Shown here: in pieces, positions 19,230 to 28,411 of the stretch
How the letters are laid out: each line of letters begins with the position of its first letter
How positions within the stretch are numbered: position 1 is the first letter of the stretch
From: AP-15 sp963777435
Lineage (GTDB): Bacteria; Pseudomonadota; Alphaproteobacteria; ATCC43930; CGMCC-115725
Reading direction: 5' to 3'
DNA length: 64,000 nt
NCBI GenBank assembly: GCA_963777435.1
Contig: CAVZQT010000003.1
Coordinates: 1,426,001 to 1,490,000 of the forward strand
Translations under genes and position numbers: made by a program
The notes under the pieces: generated by a model
What the model was told of the DNA's origin: nothing
The model's database searches: none
Seen by the model: only the letters and a program-made list of their open reading frames with translations

Positions 19230-20291
19230 TCAAGGTCCGCCGCTGCGCGCGAAGTTTGGGCTGAGGGTGACGAGCGAGAAGATCTCGAACAGCATTTGCG
19301 CGCCGACCATCGCGGTATTGGTGGTGGCGTCGTATTGCGGCGCGACTTCGACGACGTCGCCGCCGATGATGTCGAGGCCCCTCAATCCGTGCAGGATCGC
19401 CCGGGCCTCGCGCGGCGTGAGACCGCCGGTTTCGGGGGTGCCGGTGCCAGGCGCATAGGCCGGGTCGAGCCCGTCGACATCAAACGAGATATAGGTCGGG
19501 CCGCCGCCGACGACCGCCCTCGCCTGCTCGACGACCGCGGCGATGCCGAGCCGTTCGACATCCTCAATGTGCAATACCGTCATCCCGGAATCGTAGGAAA
19601 AGCCCCAGAAGATTTCGGCCGGGCCGCGGATGCCGATCTGGATCGTGCGCTCAGGGTCGAGCGCGCCGGCCAACACCGCCTGGCGGAACGGGCCGCCATG
19701 GTGGAATTTCGAGCCGTCGACCGCCCCCATCGTGTCGCAATGCGCGTCGATATGGACGAGGCCGACCGGCCGCTCGGCGCCCAGCGCCTTCAGGATCGGG
19801 AAGGTGATCGAATGATCGCCGCCGACCGACACCGGGCGGACCCCGGCTTGGCGGATCCGGTCGTAAAACAGCGCGATGTCCTCGATCGACTGGTCGAGAC
19901 TGTAGCGCGAACGCATCGGCACATCGCCGATATCGGCGACATTGCATGACGAGCGCGGCATGATTTCGAGCGCGTGATTGTAGGGGCCGATGCGCTCGAT
20001 ATCGCGAACGGCGCGCGGGCCAAAGCGCGCACCCGGCCGGTTGGTGACGCCGAGATCCATCGGCACTCCGATCAACGCCACATCGAGACCGGCGAAATCG
20101 GAGAGGCTGGCGGCATCCGGGCGGTAGGGCTCGTCGAGCAGGGTCGGAATGCCGGCATAGGGCATCGGTCGGCGATAGGCGCTACCAAAGATTTCGGCGA
20201 GCGGTGCGCGAAATCGCTCGGGCGCGACCTCGGTTTCTTTGCTGCTGTCGTATTTGGCACGTAGCGCATCGAGCTTCGATTTGTCAAACAT
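19230..20291 (-). CDS. Ureohydrolase, agmatinase/guanidinobutyrase type
   Basis: A 353-residue member of the arginase/agmatinase superfamily. Metal-binding motifs are all present: GGDHS, VHIDAHCDT and SFDVDGLDPAYAPGTGTPE, which bind the two Mn2+ ions, plus FHHGGPFRQAVL in the substrate-entry loop. The family hydrolyses a guanidino compound to urea and an amine; agmatine or 4-guanidinobutyrate is more likely than arginine from the overall motif pattern, but specificity is unproven. ATG 20291 follows a GGGGGA site. It stands alone, with no polyamine genes adjacent. Confidence 0.88.
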   Translation of the reverse strand: MFDKSKLDALRAKYDSSKETEVAPERFRAPLAEIFGSAYRRPMPYAGIPTLLDEPYRPDAASLSDFAGLDVALIGVPMDLGVTNRPGARFGPRAVRDIERIGPYNHALEIMPRSSCNVADIGDVPMRSRYSLDQSIEDIALFYDRIRQAGVRPVSVGGDHSITFPILKALGAERPVGLVHIDAHCDTMGAVDGSKFHHGGPFRQAVLAGALDPERTIQIGIRGPAEIFWGFSYDSGMTVLHIEDVERLGIAAVVEQARAVVGGGPTYISFDVDGLDPAYAPGTGTPETGGLTPREARAILHGLRGLDIIGGDVVEVAPQYDATTNTAMVGAQMLFEIFSLVTLSPNFARSGGP

Positions 20292-20440
20292 TGCGTCCCC
20301 CGGCCGCCGGACTTGCCCGATCATAGCCAATGTTTCGGGCTGCGGAACGGGGGGTTCGCGGCTCCGTCGTGGGCGCGGTCGAGGACAGTCCGTGCGGCCC
20401 TGCAGGCCGGCCGGTGCGAGCAGGAAGTTTTTTTATCGTG

Positions 20441-20507
20441 CCCCCGCGCAAGCGGGGGTCAAGGGCAACCCATCCGCCATTTCCCCTGGTTCCCGCTTAC
20501 GCGGGAA
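20441..20507. repeat. REP-like pair of perfect hairpins
   Basis: Two palindromes lie 31 bp apart in the gap 20292-20548. CCCCCGC-GCAA-GCGGGGG covers 20441-20458 and TTCCCGC-TTAC-GCGGGAA covers 20490-20507, each with a 7-bp perfect stem and a 4-base loop. A T run precedes the first at 20428-20435. The layout is that of REP/BIME-type intergenic elements. It separates two genes of the same orientation and could also act on mRNA stability. Confidence 0.55.
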
Positions 20508-20548
20508 TACGAAGAAGCGCAAAAACCCGATCCGTCAAACTCGTATCG

Positions 20549-21427
20549 CTACACCGGCTGGATCGCACACTTTTCCGCAGACGGAGCGGGGGCGGTCCAG
20601 TCAGGAGCGGCGGAGAACATCTCCAACTCCTTGGCGTCGTGGGCGCAGAACAGGCGAATATCGCGGCCATGGGTTTGCTTCAGTCGTCGCAGCCGCGCCT
20701 GGTTATTCAGACGCGCCGAATTGTCCGCCGCCATCATGCGCTGATAAAACCGCAACATCGGCGTGCAGTGATATTCGCCGAGATCCATTTCGCCGCGGAA
20801 GAAATAGGCGTCGCCGGCATGCAACAGCCAGCCGTCATCGGTGCGGACGGCGATGCCGCAATGGCCGGGTGTGTGGCCCGCCAACGGCACGATCAGAATA
20901 TCCGAGGACAGGCCGACGAGGCCGCGCACACAGCTGAAACCGAACCAGCGCTCGCCGTCGATCGAATAAGGTTGCCAGTTCACCGGACCATCCCATTGAC
21001 TCGGCCGATAGCGGCGGCGATCGAGCGGGCCGTCTTGTGACTTCGCGGCGGCGAGTTCGGTATCGAGTACGTGCACGGCCGCTTCGGGAAAATCTTCGAT
21101 GCCGCCGGCGTGGTCGAAATCGAGATGCGTCATCACAATGTGCCGGACGTCGCGCGCCGCATAGCCGCGGGCCTCGATCTGGCGCAGTGCGGTGTCCTCC
21201 TCGCGCAGCTTGATGTGATTGGCGGCGCGAAAGAACGTGCTGAGCCGCCGCGGGTTCTTGACATCGGCGAGACCGAAACCGGTATCGACCAGGACCAGTC
21301 CCGCTTCGGTCTCGATCAACAGGCAATGGCAAATGATCGTGGCCGGCCGCACGATCGGGGTGAAACCGTCCCATAGCCGGCCGCCGAGGGGGCACATCGT
21401 CCCGCAACTGAGATGGTGGATGCGCAT
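20549..21427 (-). CDS. Metallo-beta-lactamase fold hydrolase (lactonase-like)
   Basis: A 292-residue cytosolic protein. The metal site reads THLDFDHAGG, a variant of HxHxDH in which the second His is Asp, as in some lactonase-like members; further ligands are GHTPGHCG (His), HAGDAYF (Asp) and a late CAHD (His). The opening IHHLSCGTMCPLGG resembles N-acyl-homoserine lactonase-type proteins. ATG 21427 or the adjacent ATG 21430 was chosen, with AAGGTG upstream; a further upstream extension is Arg-rich and unsupported. The true substrate is unknown. A second, more canonical member lies at 24407. Confidence 0.82.
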   Translation of the reverse strand: MRIHHLSCGTMCPLGGRLWDGFTPIVRPATIICHCLLIETEAGLVLVDTGFGLADVKNPRRLSTFFRAANHIKLREEDTALRQIEARGYAARDVRHIVMTHLDFDHAGGIEDFPEAAVHVLDTELAAAKSQDGPLDRRRYRPSQWDGPVNWQPYSIDGERWFGFSCVRGLVGLSSDILIVPLAGHTPGHCGIAVRTDDGWLLHAGDAYFFRGEMDLGEYHCTPMLRFYQRMMAADNSARLNNQARLRRLKQTHGRDIRLFCAHDAKELEMFSAAPDWTAPAPSAEKCAIQPV

Positions 21428-21685
21428 CATGTTCACCTTGTGTCGCAACAAGGTAACACTGCCGAACCGGCGATGTTCGCCACGAAATCCGGGAATTCGC
21501 ACGCGGATCGATACGCGTTGCACAACTCAAAATGCGCCGGTTACGACAGCAATATCTAAGTAATAAATCGAGTACGCGACTTAGACCAGAAACATTACCG
21601 CCATGGGACAAACATCGGATCGGGTTGTTGATTTTTTCAGACGCGATCGATGCGTCGGTTCGCCTATCTCGCGATAGGAGAAGTC

Positions 21686-22135
21686 ATGGCTACGACCGTA
21701 GGCACCGAAAGCACCCTGGAAGATCTCTTGGAAGATCTGGTTCAACTCGATTACGACGCCGCCGACGCCTATCAGGCCGCGATAGACCGGCTTGACGAGA
21801 CGCGGTTTCGCGACCGGCTGCGCGAATTCAAGGGCGATCATCTCCGTCATATCGACGAACTGAGCGCGATCCTGCAGCGGATGGGCCGCACCCCGCCCAA
21901 GGAAGGCGACATGAAGAGCTACCTGACCCAAGGCAAGGTGGTGATGGGCAGCCTGATGGGCGACAAAGCCATTCTGCAGGCGATGCGCACCAACGAAGCC
22001 GACACCAACACCGCCTACGAACGGGCGGTCGGGTTCCGCGGGCTCGATTCCACGACGCAGCAGACGCTACAGCGCGGGCTCGAAGACGAGCGGCGCCACT
22101 GCGAGTGGATCCTGCAGGAGCTGAGGGCGCTGTAA
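21686..22135 (+). CDS. Ferritin-like four-helix protein (DUF2383-like)
   Basis: A 149-residue all-helical protein. Segments LEDLLEDLVQLDYDAADAYQ, LREFKGDHLRHIDELSAILQ, AMRTNEADTNTAYERAV and LEDERRHCEWILQEL carry the Glu/Asp and His residues spaced as in ferritin-like stress proteins (PF09537 or DUF892-like). Such proteins are usually cytoplasmic and induced by general stress. ATG 21686 follows AGGAG at 21676-21680. The upstream stretch TTGATTTTTTCAGACG is similar to one at 27457, before another gene. Convergent with the ThDP enzyme and separated from it by a strong hairpin. Confidence 0.75.
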   Translation: MATTVGTESTLEDLLEDLVQLDYDAADAYQAAIDRLDETRFRDRLREFKGDHLRHIDELSAILQRMGRTPPKEGDMKSYLTQGKVVMGSLMGDKAILQAMRTNEADTNTAYERAVGFRGLDSTTQQTLQRGLEDERRHCEWILQELRAL

Positions 22136-22149
22136 ATACCGGGCGGTCG

Positions 22150-22178
22150 CCCTCCCGCCGCCGCTAGCGGAGGGAGGG
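22150..22178. terminator. Bidirectional hairpin between convergent genes
   Basis: CCCTCCC at 22150-22156 pairs with GGGAGGG at 22172-22178, and inside it CCGC 22158-22161 pairs with GCGG 22167-22170 around a 5-base loop. It lies 15 bases after the ferritin-like stop and 40 bases after the stop of the convergent ThDP enzyme gene. No U tract is present; it may serve both genes or be a REP-like element. Confidence 0.5.
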
Positions 22179-22218
22179 TCGGCCGACGCAGACAAGGATC
22201 GCGCAACCCCGACTGGGC

Positions 22219-23853
22219 CTAACGCAGGCCGCGGATTCGCGGCGGGACCAGCACCTTCCATGGATCGGGCATCTCGCCAACGGCAACCTCGATCAAGCTC
22301 GTGCCGCGGCGCTTGAGAGCGGCGGCGAGTTCCTGGCGCAATCCGTCGGGCGACGTTGTTTTGACCCCGGCGACGCCAAAGCTTTCCGCCATCTTCGGGA
22401 ATTGGGGATTAAGCAGATCGACGCCGATCAGCCGATTGCCGTAATCCTCTTTTTGCATGCGGCGGACATTGCCAAAGGCACCATCGGCAAAGACGATCGC
22501 GACGATGTCGATGCCGTGGCGGGCCGCGGTCGACAATTCCTGGACGTTGTACATAAACCCGCCATCGCCCGAGACCGATACAACCGGCCGGTCGGGGCGG
22601 CCAACCTTGGCACCGAGTGCCGTCGCGAAACCAAACCCCAACGTGCCCTGATAGCCGCTATGGATATAAGTCCGCGGATGATAGACCGGGTACGCCATCC
22701 GGCCGACATAGCCGACCTGGGTCAAATCCTCGACATAGATGCCGTCATCGGGCAGTTCGGCGCGGATCGCGCGCAGATATTCGCATTGCGGCCCGAGCTT
22801 TTCCTCCACCCCGGCGAGGGTGGCGGCCTTTAACGTTTCGAGCTCGTCGCGGCGCGATCTGGGTTTTGGTGCGTGCTTTTCGAGCGCGCGGTAGAGCGCC
22901 GCGAGCGCGGCCTTGGCGTCGGCGACAATGCCGAGCGACGGTTTGAAAAAGCGCGTGATCTCGGTCGGATCGATGTCGACGCGGATCAGCTTCAGGTCGC
23001 GGTCGGTCCCCCAGCGCAATTGCGGCTGGTGCAGCCGGGTCCCGACCGCGAGCACGACATCGGCATCGCGCCACAGCGCATGGCCGCCGAGTGCCGATTG
23101 CGCGAGATAATGCCGGTCGCTGACGATGCCCTTGCCGCCGATCGCGCTGACCACCGGTGCCTGCAGCATTTCCGCGACCGCGAGCACTTCTTCCGCGGCA
23201 TCGACCGCACCGCCGCCGACAAAGATCAGCGGCTTTTTTGCGGATGCGAGCAGCCGGGCGGCTTCGTCGATCTGGTCAGGGTCGGGTGCGGTGGCCGGCG
23301 GCGGCGGCTCGGCCGGGGGAAGCGTCACTTCGGTCGCGAGCGCCAGCACATCGGGCGGGATTTCGAGCCCAACCGGGCGCGCACGGCCATCGCGCAGCTG
23401 ACGAAACGCCTCATTGACGCGCTTGCCGGCCTCGGTCGGATGATCGATGCGTTCGGCCCATTTCGTCAGGCTGCGCAGGATGCCGAGCTGGTCCGGGATT
23501 TCGTGCAACAATCCATAGGCGCGCCCAATCAGGTCGGACTGGACCTGGCCGGCGATGCACAACACCGGCGCGTTGGTCGCGTAGGCGGTCGACAGTGCGG
23601 CGGTGGTATTGAGAAAACCCGGGCCCGGCACGACCGCGTAGGCGCCGACCTTGCCGGTCGCCCGAGCATAGCCAAACGCCATGTAAGCGGCACCCTGCTC
23701 ATGGCGGGTGTGGATCACGCGCAATGCCTCGCCGGCATCGTAGAACGCGACGAACAGCGCGTCGTTCTGCACGCCCGGCAATGCAAAGAGCGTGTCGACG
23801 CCGTTGCGGCATAGCATCTCGACCAGTGCCGCACCCCCCGTCATCTTTGGCAT
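22219..23853 (-). CDS. Thiamine diphosphate-dependent enzyme, acetolactate-synthase superfamily
   Basis: A 544-residue, three-domain ThDP enzyme: Pyr domain (residues about 5-170, with the catalytic Glu in HTRHEQGAAYMAFGYAR), central domain (KKPLIFVGGGAVDAAEE) and PP domain with the ThDP-Mg motif starting GDGGFMYNVQEL and continuing to FADGAFGNVRR. It would act on a 2-keto acid or an acyloin (decarboxylation, carboligation or synthase activity). It lacks an adjacent regulatory subunit, so it is unlikely to be the biosynthetic acetolactate synthase. The substrate cannot be named. Last gene of a minus-strand series with the two small genes and the hydrolase at 24407. Confidence 0.85.
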   Translation of the reverse strand: MPKMTGGAALVEMLCRNGVDTLFALPGVQNDALFVAFYDAGEALRVIHTRHEQGAAYMAFGYARATGKVGAYAVVPGPGFLNTTAALSTAYATNAPVLCIAGQVQSDLIGRAYGLLHEIPDQLGILRSLTKWAERIDHPTEAGKRVNEAFRQLRDGRARPVGLEIPPDVLALATEVTLPPAEPPPPATAPDPDQIDEAARLLASAKKPLIFVGGGAVDAAEEVLAVAEMLQAPVVSAIGGKGIVSDRHYLAQSALGGHALWRDADVVLAVGTRLHQPQLRWGTDRDLKLIRVDIDPTEITRFFKPSLGIVADAKAALAALYRALEKHAPKPRSRRDELETLKAATLAGVEEKLGPQCEYLRAIRAELPDDGIYVEDLTQVGYVGRMAYPVYHPRTYIHSGYQGTLGFGFATALGAKVGRPDRPVVSVSGDGGFMYNVQELSTAARHGIDIVAIVFADGAFGNVRRMQKEDYGNRLIGVDLLNPQFPKMAESFGVAGVKTTSPDGLRQELAAALKRRGTSLIEVAVGEMPDPWKVLVPPRIRGLR

Positions 23854-23888
23854 TCCTTCGCCCTCCCGTTGGTGGCCTAGCTGCTTCG

Positions 23889-24107
23889 TTATTGAGCCGC
23901 GGCTCTAGGCTGGTCTCCTAGAATGATCGACATGATCAGATCACGTTTTCCCGAGGCATGCTGCAGGTCGTAGCCGACCGGCTCGCCATCCTCCCCGAGA
24001 TCAATCATGACGTCTTCAGCGATCTCCCGGGTCCGCTTGGCCGGCAATGATCGAAGCTCGATGTAAAGACTGTCCGTCGATTTATCGTATGAAAGCCTGA
24101 CGCTCAC
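23889..24107 (-). CDS. DUF2283-family small protein
   Basis: A 72-residue protein, SYDKSTDSLYIELRSLPAKR followed by EIAEDVMIDLGEDGEPVGYD, the typical DUF2283 (PF10049) pattern. Its ATG overlaps the stop of the preceding gene in an ATGA arrangement, so the two are translationally coupled. Pairs of this kind often look like toxin-antitoxin or regulator pairs, but no activity is established for DUF2283. A further 35 bp separate it from the ThDP enzyme gene. Confidence 0.78.
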   Translation of the reverse strand: MSVRLSYDKSTDSLYIELRSLPAKRTREIAEDVMIDLGEDGEPVGYDLQHASGKRDLIMSIILGDQPRAAAQ

Positions 24108-24385
24108 GGGCGATAGTCCTCGTCGTGAAAGGCATTGTGGACAGTCTCACCATCTGAGAGTAGCACGATTCGAAGATAGCCGCCGAGGCTCGCGGCGTAA
24201 CCCCACAAGCGTATACGGCCATCTGCCTGCACTTGGCGGCGTTCCGGCCGGCGCACGATCCTTTGTATCTCGATCAGATCGAGGTAGTCGCGGCGAGCCA
24301 GAACATCGAAGGCGAAATATCGTGTCCGCCAAAACGGCGGAGGCGGAAGTCGCTCAGGCTCGTGGGCGCCCACGACTTGTGGCAA
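24104..24385 (-). CDS. Small partner protein of the DUF2283 gene
   Basis: A 93-residue protein with YLDLIEIQRIVRRPERRQVQ, then GRIRLWGYAASLGGYLRIVL and ETVHNAFHDEDYRP at the end. It resembles the compact beta-rich fold of DUF4258-like or RelE-like partners, but this is only a visual impression. It ends in an ATGA overlap with the DUF2283 gene, so both are made together. Start is uncertain; no strong Shine-Dalgarno is visible. Function unknown. Confidence 0.65.
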   Translation of the reverse strand: MPQVVGAHEPERLPPPPFWRTRYFAFDVLARRDYLDLIEIQRIVRRPERRQVQADGRIRLWGYAASLGGYLRIVLLSDGETVHNAFHDEDYRP

Positions 24386-24406
24386 AAGTCAGCGGCGAGT
24401 CGGCGG

Positions 24407-25285
24407 TTATTGCTCGAATTGGTAGCGGTAGGCGTTGCCGTGGCGGACGATATGACCGACGGTCGGCGCCGGAAAGTGCGCCGGCAATAGCCGCGTGCCG
24501 CGCTCGGCATGCTCTTCGACAAGACGGGTGCGGGTCTGACGCGACAGATCTTGATCGCTGCAGGCAAAAGTCGACCATTCCGGCTTTATCAGCTGAATCG
24601 GGTGGTGCAGCACGTCGCCGAGAAAGACCGCGTTTTCCGCACCCGAGCGGGCATGGATCACGACATTGCCCGGCGTGTGGCCGGGCGCCGCTTCGAACCA
24701 CAGCCCGTCTTCGAGCGCGAAATCGTCATCGACCAATTGCGACTGCCCGGTGCGCACGACCGGCAGTACGCTGTCCTCGAAGGCGCGGCGGTGCGGCGTG
24801 TCTTCGCCCTCCTTGTGCTTGGCTTCCCAATGGCTGAACTCGCGCCGCGCCATGACATAGCGCGCCTTGGGAAAGGTCGGAACCCAGCTGCCGTTTTCGA
24901 GCCGCGTGTTCCAGCCGACATGGTCCCAGTGCAGATGCGTGCACATCACGTAATCGATCGCCTCCGGCCTGACTCCGGCTGCGGCCAAATCGGTGAGGTA
25001 ATTACTGCGCATGCGGTGGAATTGCGGCCGGGTCGGGCGCTCCTTGTCGTTGCCGAGACAAGAGTCGATCAGGATCGTGTGGCGGCCGGTTTTGATCACA
25101 AAGGTATGAAAGCTGAACATCAGCCGCCCGCTGGCCGGGTCGATCAGCTTGGGTCCGAGAAGATCGGCATTAGCGCGGAGCACTTCGGGATCAAAATCGG
25201 GAAAGAACTCCTGCGGTGCGAGAAACGGCCCCTCGTATTCGGTGATCCGATGAACCTCGAAATCGCCAATCCGCGTCGCTTGCAT
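24407..25285 (-). CDS. Metallo-beta-lactamase fold hydrolase
   Basis: A 292-residue cytosolic protein with the full zinc motif THLHWDHVGWN (HxHxDH) and further ligands in GHTPGNVV, FLGDVLHHP and LLPAHFPAP. The C-terminal VGHIVRHGNAYRYQFEQ is typical of a group of lactonase-like or alkyl-sulfatase-like hydrolases with wide substrate range. ATG 25285 is preceded by GGAGGGG six bases upstream; a GTG at 25297 is less likely. First gene of a minus-strand series with the small pair and the ThDP enzyme. The substrate is not known. Confidence 0.84.
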   Translation of the reverse strand: MQATRIGDFEVHRITEYEGPFLAPQEFFPDFDPEVLRANADLLGPKLIDPASGRLMFSFHTFVIKTGRHTILIDSCLGNDKERPTRPQFHRMRSNYLTDLAAAGVRPEAIDYVMCTHLHWDHVGWNTRLENGSWVPTFPKARYVMARREFSHWEAKHKEGEDTPHRRAFEDSVLPVVRTGQSQLVDDDFALEDGLWFEAAPGHTPGNVVIHARSGAENAVFLGDVLHHPIQLIKPEWSTFACSDQDLSRQTRTRLVEEHAERGTRLLPAHFPAPTVGHIVRHGNAYRYQFEQ

Positions 25286-25394
25286 GATCCCCTCCACTTT
25301 CTCCGAAACCGATTTGCGGAGAGCCTACGCCGGCCGGGCGGCGCAGTCGATAGTGCCAGCGCCGATGCTCAGAACCGGAGTCTTTCGGGCAAAG

Positions 25395-25470
25395 TGGTAG
25401 GCGCGAAAGGGAATCGAACCCCTGACCTCTCCCATGTGCTAGGAGCGCTCTGCCACTGAGCTACGCGCCT
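25395..25470 (-). tRNA. tRNA-like gene, possibly tRNA-Val(CAC), with irregular features
   Basis: Acceptor AGGCGCG pairs with CGCGCCT and ends in encoded ACCA. D arm GCTC-AGTGGCA-GAGC, anticodon arm CTCCT-AGCACAT-GGGAG and T arm AGGGG-TTCGATT-CCCTT can all form. Two oddities: base 33 before the anticodon is G instead of the near-universal U, and one extra T sits between the T stem and the acceptor stem, giving 76 instead of 75 bases. The anticodon by position would be CAC (Val). It may be a degenerate gene or carry sequence errors. The following gap 25471-25906 holds no gene I can support. Confidence 0.6.
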
Positions 25471-25906
25471 AATGACTGCCACGTCCGGATTGCCAGCCAC
25501 CTCCGGATTGAGGGCTGACGATGGGCGCCACGGCGGCAGAACCCGTGGCTGCAGCCGCAAACCTCGGCGATTATACTTTGATCGTCAAGTGCTTAGATGA
25601 GTCTGAGTTGAGAGGACGTCTGGCAGCGTCGGGAGCCCAACGGGGAGGATGGTCGGGCGGTTTCAGCGACCGGTCCTGAGAGTACCGTCAGGCGGAGATG
25701 CCGTGACCGTCCCCGAAAATCTTTAGCAGCGCATTACCCGCCGTTCCTTTCGTTAAGCTCCAATGAGAGACCGCCAAGGGCGCGCCAAGCAAACGCTGCT
25801 GCCGCGCAAAATCCATGGATCGCTTTGTGCGACTAACTCCCTTTTAACTGAGGGCGCCGCTGTTGGCGGCGATTGAGAAGCCCGCATCAGTCGTGATCGG
25901 CTTCAC

Positions 25907-27124
25907 TCAGCCGCCGCCCACCGAGCGACTGACGACGACGCCACTGATCACCGGTCCGGTGACAGTATTGATCAGGGTGAAGACCTTTTGTAGTTCAGTC
26001 AGCGGCGCATTGGCGACATAGATGACGTCTTTGTCTTCAATCGGGAATTGCTCCGCGTAAAAATAGTTCTTAGCCTCTTTAAGATTGAGGCGATAGACGA
26101 CCGGAGATGTCCCGTTGGGCCCCGAGGCCAAGGGCGGGACCTTTAGCCCGTCAATGACGGCTGAGGGCTCGAACCGGAACAGGAATACACCTTGCGGATC
26201 CGCGCGCATGTCCTGGAGGCCACCCGCCTTGGCCAACGCTTCGGCCAGCGTTACCTTTTTGGCGCCAAATGGCACCTCTGAGTTCTGAGTGGTCGCGCCG
26301 AACACCGAGAAGGTCTGCGGCTCTTGAACCAGAGTCAACACATCCCCCGGCCACGCGTAGATGTTTTCCGCAGGATCCGAGACGAGCCTTTCCAAGGGGA
26401 TCGTGGCGGTAACCCCGGCCCGGGAAAGTCTGACGAAGGTTTGATAAACTGGCGCCTTTGCTCCTCCCGCGGCTGCGATCACATCGAGTAGATGGTCACC
26501 GCCAACCGAGAGCGGCACCCGTGCGCCATTGACGACCTCTCCCGAGACCGTGGCAACATCGCTAGCACTCTTGGTCACGGTGACAATTGCCTGCGGCTCA
26601 ATCGCCTTCTCGGCCAAGCGCAGTTGGATTTCGTCCTGGACCTGAAGCGGCGTGCGACCGGCTACCGGAACGCGGCCGGCAAACGGTACGCTTATCCCGC
26701 CATCGGGCGCGACGACCTGATCTGGAAGGGTCGTTCTGGAGCTGCCGCCGGAAGCCCCGATCCCGCCGGAAGCCCCGCCGCTCGTGTTCGGCGGATTGAA
26801 TAGCCCGCCTGCACCAGCCTCCCAGATCGAAACCGAGAGGGTATCCCCAATTCCGACTTTTGGAGCAGGAGGCTTGCCGTACGCTCGAAACCGGGTTCGA
26901 AAACTCTCCGCCGGCTGGGCTAACAGCGTCGACAAGACATTATTATCGATATCGACCAGGACAAAGTGACGTTGCCCGTCAGTAACTGCTTGGTCAAAGA
27001 CTTGACTCACAGTCGGCCCCGCGGTGGGGAGCGTTGAACATCCCGCTAAGACAATGCCGCCAAGAATTACGAGAACGCACGCAAACTTCATCTGTCGCGT
27101 AACAGTATCTGAACCGCTTGTCAT
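25907..27124 (-). CDS. Polysaccharide export outer-membrane lipoprotein (Wza/OPX family)
   Basis: A 405-residue lipoprotein: signal segment FACVLVILGGIVLAGC ends at the lipidated Cys. The polysaccharide-export domain follows (VGIGDTLSVSIWEAG), with APDGGISVPFAGRVPVAGRT leading into SLBB-type repeats (VSGEVVNGARVPL, SVFGATTQNSEVPFGAKK). A C-terminal amphipathic stretch (VFTLINTVTGPVISGVVV) fits the membrane-spanning helix of Wza-like channels. It would form the outer-membrane exit for a capsular or exopolysaccharide. No other export genes are near, so it is an orphan here. Start at 27124 or 27091 is unresolved. Confidence 0.85.
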   Translation of the reverse strand: MTSGSDTVTRQMKFACVLVILGGIVLAGCSTLPTAGPTVSQVFDQAVTDGQRHFVLVDIDNNVLSTLLAQPAESFRTRFRAYGKPPAPKVGIGDTLSVSIWEAGAGGLFNPPNTSGGASGGIGASGGSSRTTLPDQVVAPDGGISVPFAGRVPVAGRTPLQVQDEIQLRLAEKAIEPQAIVTVTKSASDVATVSGEVVNGARVPLSVGGDHLLDVIAAAGGAKAPVYQTFVRLSRAGVTATIPLERLVSDPAENIYAWPGDVLTLVQEPQTFSVFGATTQNSEVPFGAKKVTLAEALAKAGGLQDMRADPQGVFLFRFEPSAVIDGLKVPPLASGPNGTSPVVYRLNLKEAKNYFYAEQFPIEDKDVIYVANAPLTELQKVFTLINTVTGPVISGVVVSRSVGGG

Positions 27125-27561
27125 ATTCTACTCAAGAGCAGATCGGATCAAGCGCTAAATCCTGCCGCGTTCGATCGTGGCTGGTCGACAACCGGCTCGC
27201 CCGAATGGGCCCAGCCGGGCGCACCAACGAGACGGTCATGGCGGATCGTCTCACCCATTTGGGTTGCTGCTCGACAAAACAGTATTTCAGGCGGGAGCAG
27301 AGAAGCGTGGGCCGATTCCGCTTTGCTTGGCTTCGCCAGTGCGGGTGGAAGCGTCGCAATCGAGGACCGCGCCAACCTGGTCATGGCGGATAGGGTCGGA
27401 CGCGGCCCGCTTCGATCGGCCGATGCGTCCGATTGAACTCTCAATCGACAAAACCGTTGATTTTTTCTGACGGTCAGAGATGCAAGGTTCGCGAGAGAAT
27501 CGCCGCCTTCACCTTACCGCAGCCAGGCGAGAAAACCGCGTGATAATGAAGAGGTAGGAGC

Positions 27562-27972
27562 ATGAAGATCGCCAGAAGCACCGCAATAGCTGCCTTTATC
27601 TTTGCAGCCACTACCGCAGTTTCTCAAGCACAAGTCTTAACTCGAAATCATGTAGATTGGATAAGGAACTCTACATGGGGCGGCTGTTTCCAGGTGCATT
27701 TCGCCGAGAGCGGCTGGATATTGGACGTTGACCCGATGAATTTTTGGGGTGTCGGTGTCTTCCAACAACAAGGCTCGCTTGCCCAGCCGACTATGCTGGC
27801 CGGGATTGCCGCTTACAGAGCCGCACTCGGTGATCTGATGACGGCAAGAGACATGGGGTATCCTGTGGATGTGTGGAATTTCAACAATAACAACGCCGGT
27901 AATTTGAACAGCCCCTGCGGCGGCCAGCCCTATGGCGCTATCGGTGATTTCACTGTGTACAAGGGGAGTTAA
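27562..27972 (+). CDS. Secreted hypothetical protein
   Basis: A 136-residue protein with a clear signal peptide (IAAFIFAATTAVSQAQ). The mature part is rich in Asn, Gly and Trp, with two Cys (GGCFQVHF and NSPCGGQPYG) that could form a disulfide, and ends IGDFTVYKGS. ATG 27562 follows TAGGAG. No known domain. GC content is below its surroundings, which could mean recent acquisition. The gap 27125-27561 upstream shows no other gene; 27973-28411 downstream also holds nothing I can support. Confidence 0.65.
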   Translation: MKIARSTAIAAFIFAATTAVSQAQVLTRNHVDWIRNSTWGGCFQVHFAESGWILDVDPMNFWGVGVFQQQGSLAQPTMLAGIAAYRAALGDLMTARDMGYPVDVWNFNNNNAGNLNSPCGGQPYGAIGDFTVYKGS

Positions 27973-28411
27973 CAGAAGAACGCGCTCAGGGCCGCACTAT
28001 TACGGCGCCAGCGGCTGCGCTCCCGGGGCTGAACGCCGTGACGCAATAGTCTCGGGAGAGCGTGTCCCGATTGAGCGGATCATTCCGCAACTGGGTGCAT
28101 GGCGGGAGTGAGGGCCGGGGCTCGACCTCTCCGAGTTTGTCACTGGAAGAGATCATCGGGTGCCCATCAACAAGCCTAAGCCGAGTTCGGGCAAGTATGC
28201 GCTGCGCACCGCTCGCAAGCCGAAGGTCACAAGGCGTTATTCTGATTAAGCGCACGGAAAATCTTAGAGACGGAAAAACCTTAGAGACGGAAGGACCCTA
28301 GAGAGAGGGTTGGCGGAGTAGGTTCAGAGGGCAAAATTCTCTGTCGGGCCGCTCTCGGCGATCCGTACCGCGGCGCTTTGGAGTTGCTGCAGATCAGTTC
28401 GTGCTCAGACT

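Noticed and set aside
22873..23814. Plus-strand open frame of 313 codons
   Set aside because: Antisense to the ThDP enzyme, which has complete motifs; no support for the shadow.
25369..25560. Minus-strand frame of 63 codons across a tRNA-like gene
   Set aside because: Its sequence is a translation of the tRNA itself (RVAQWQSAPS, RFPFAP), a common artefact.
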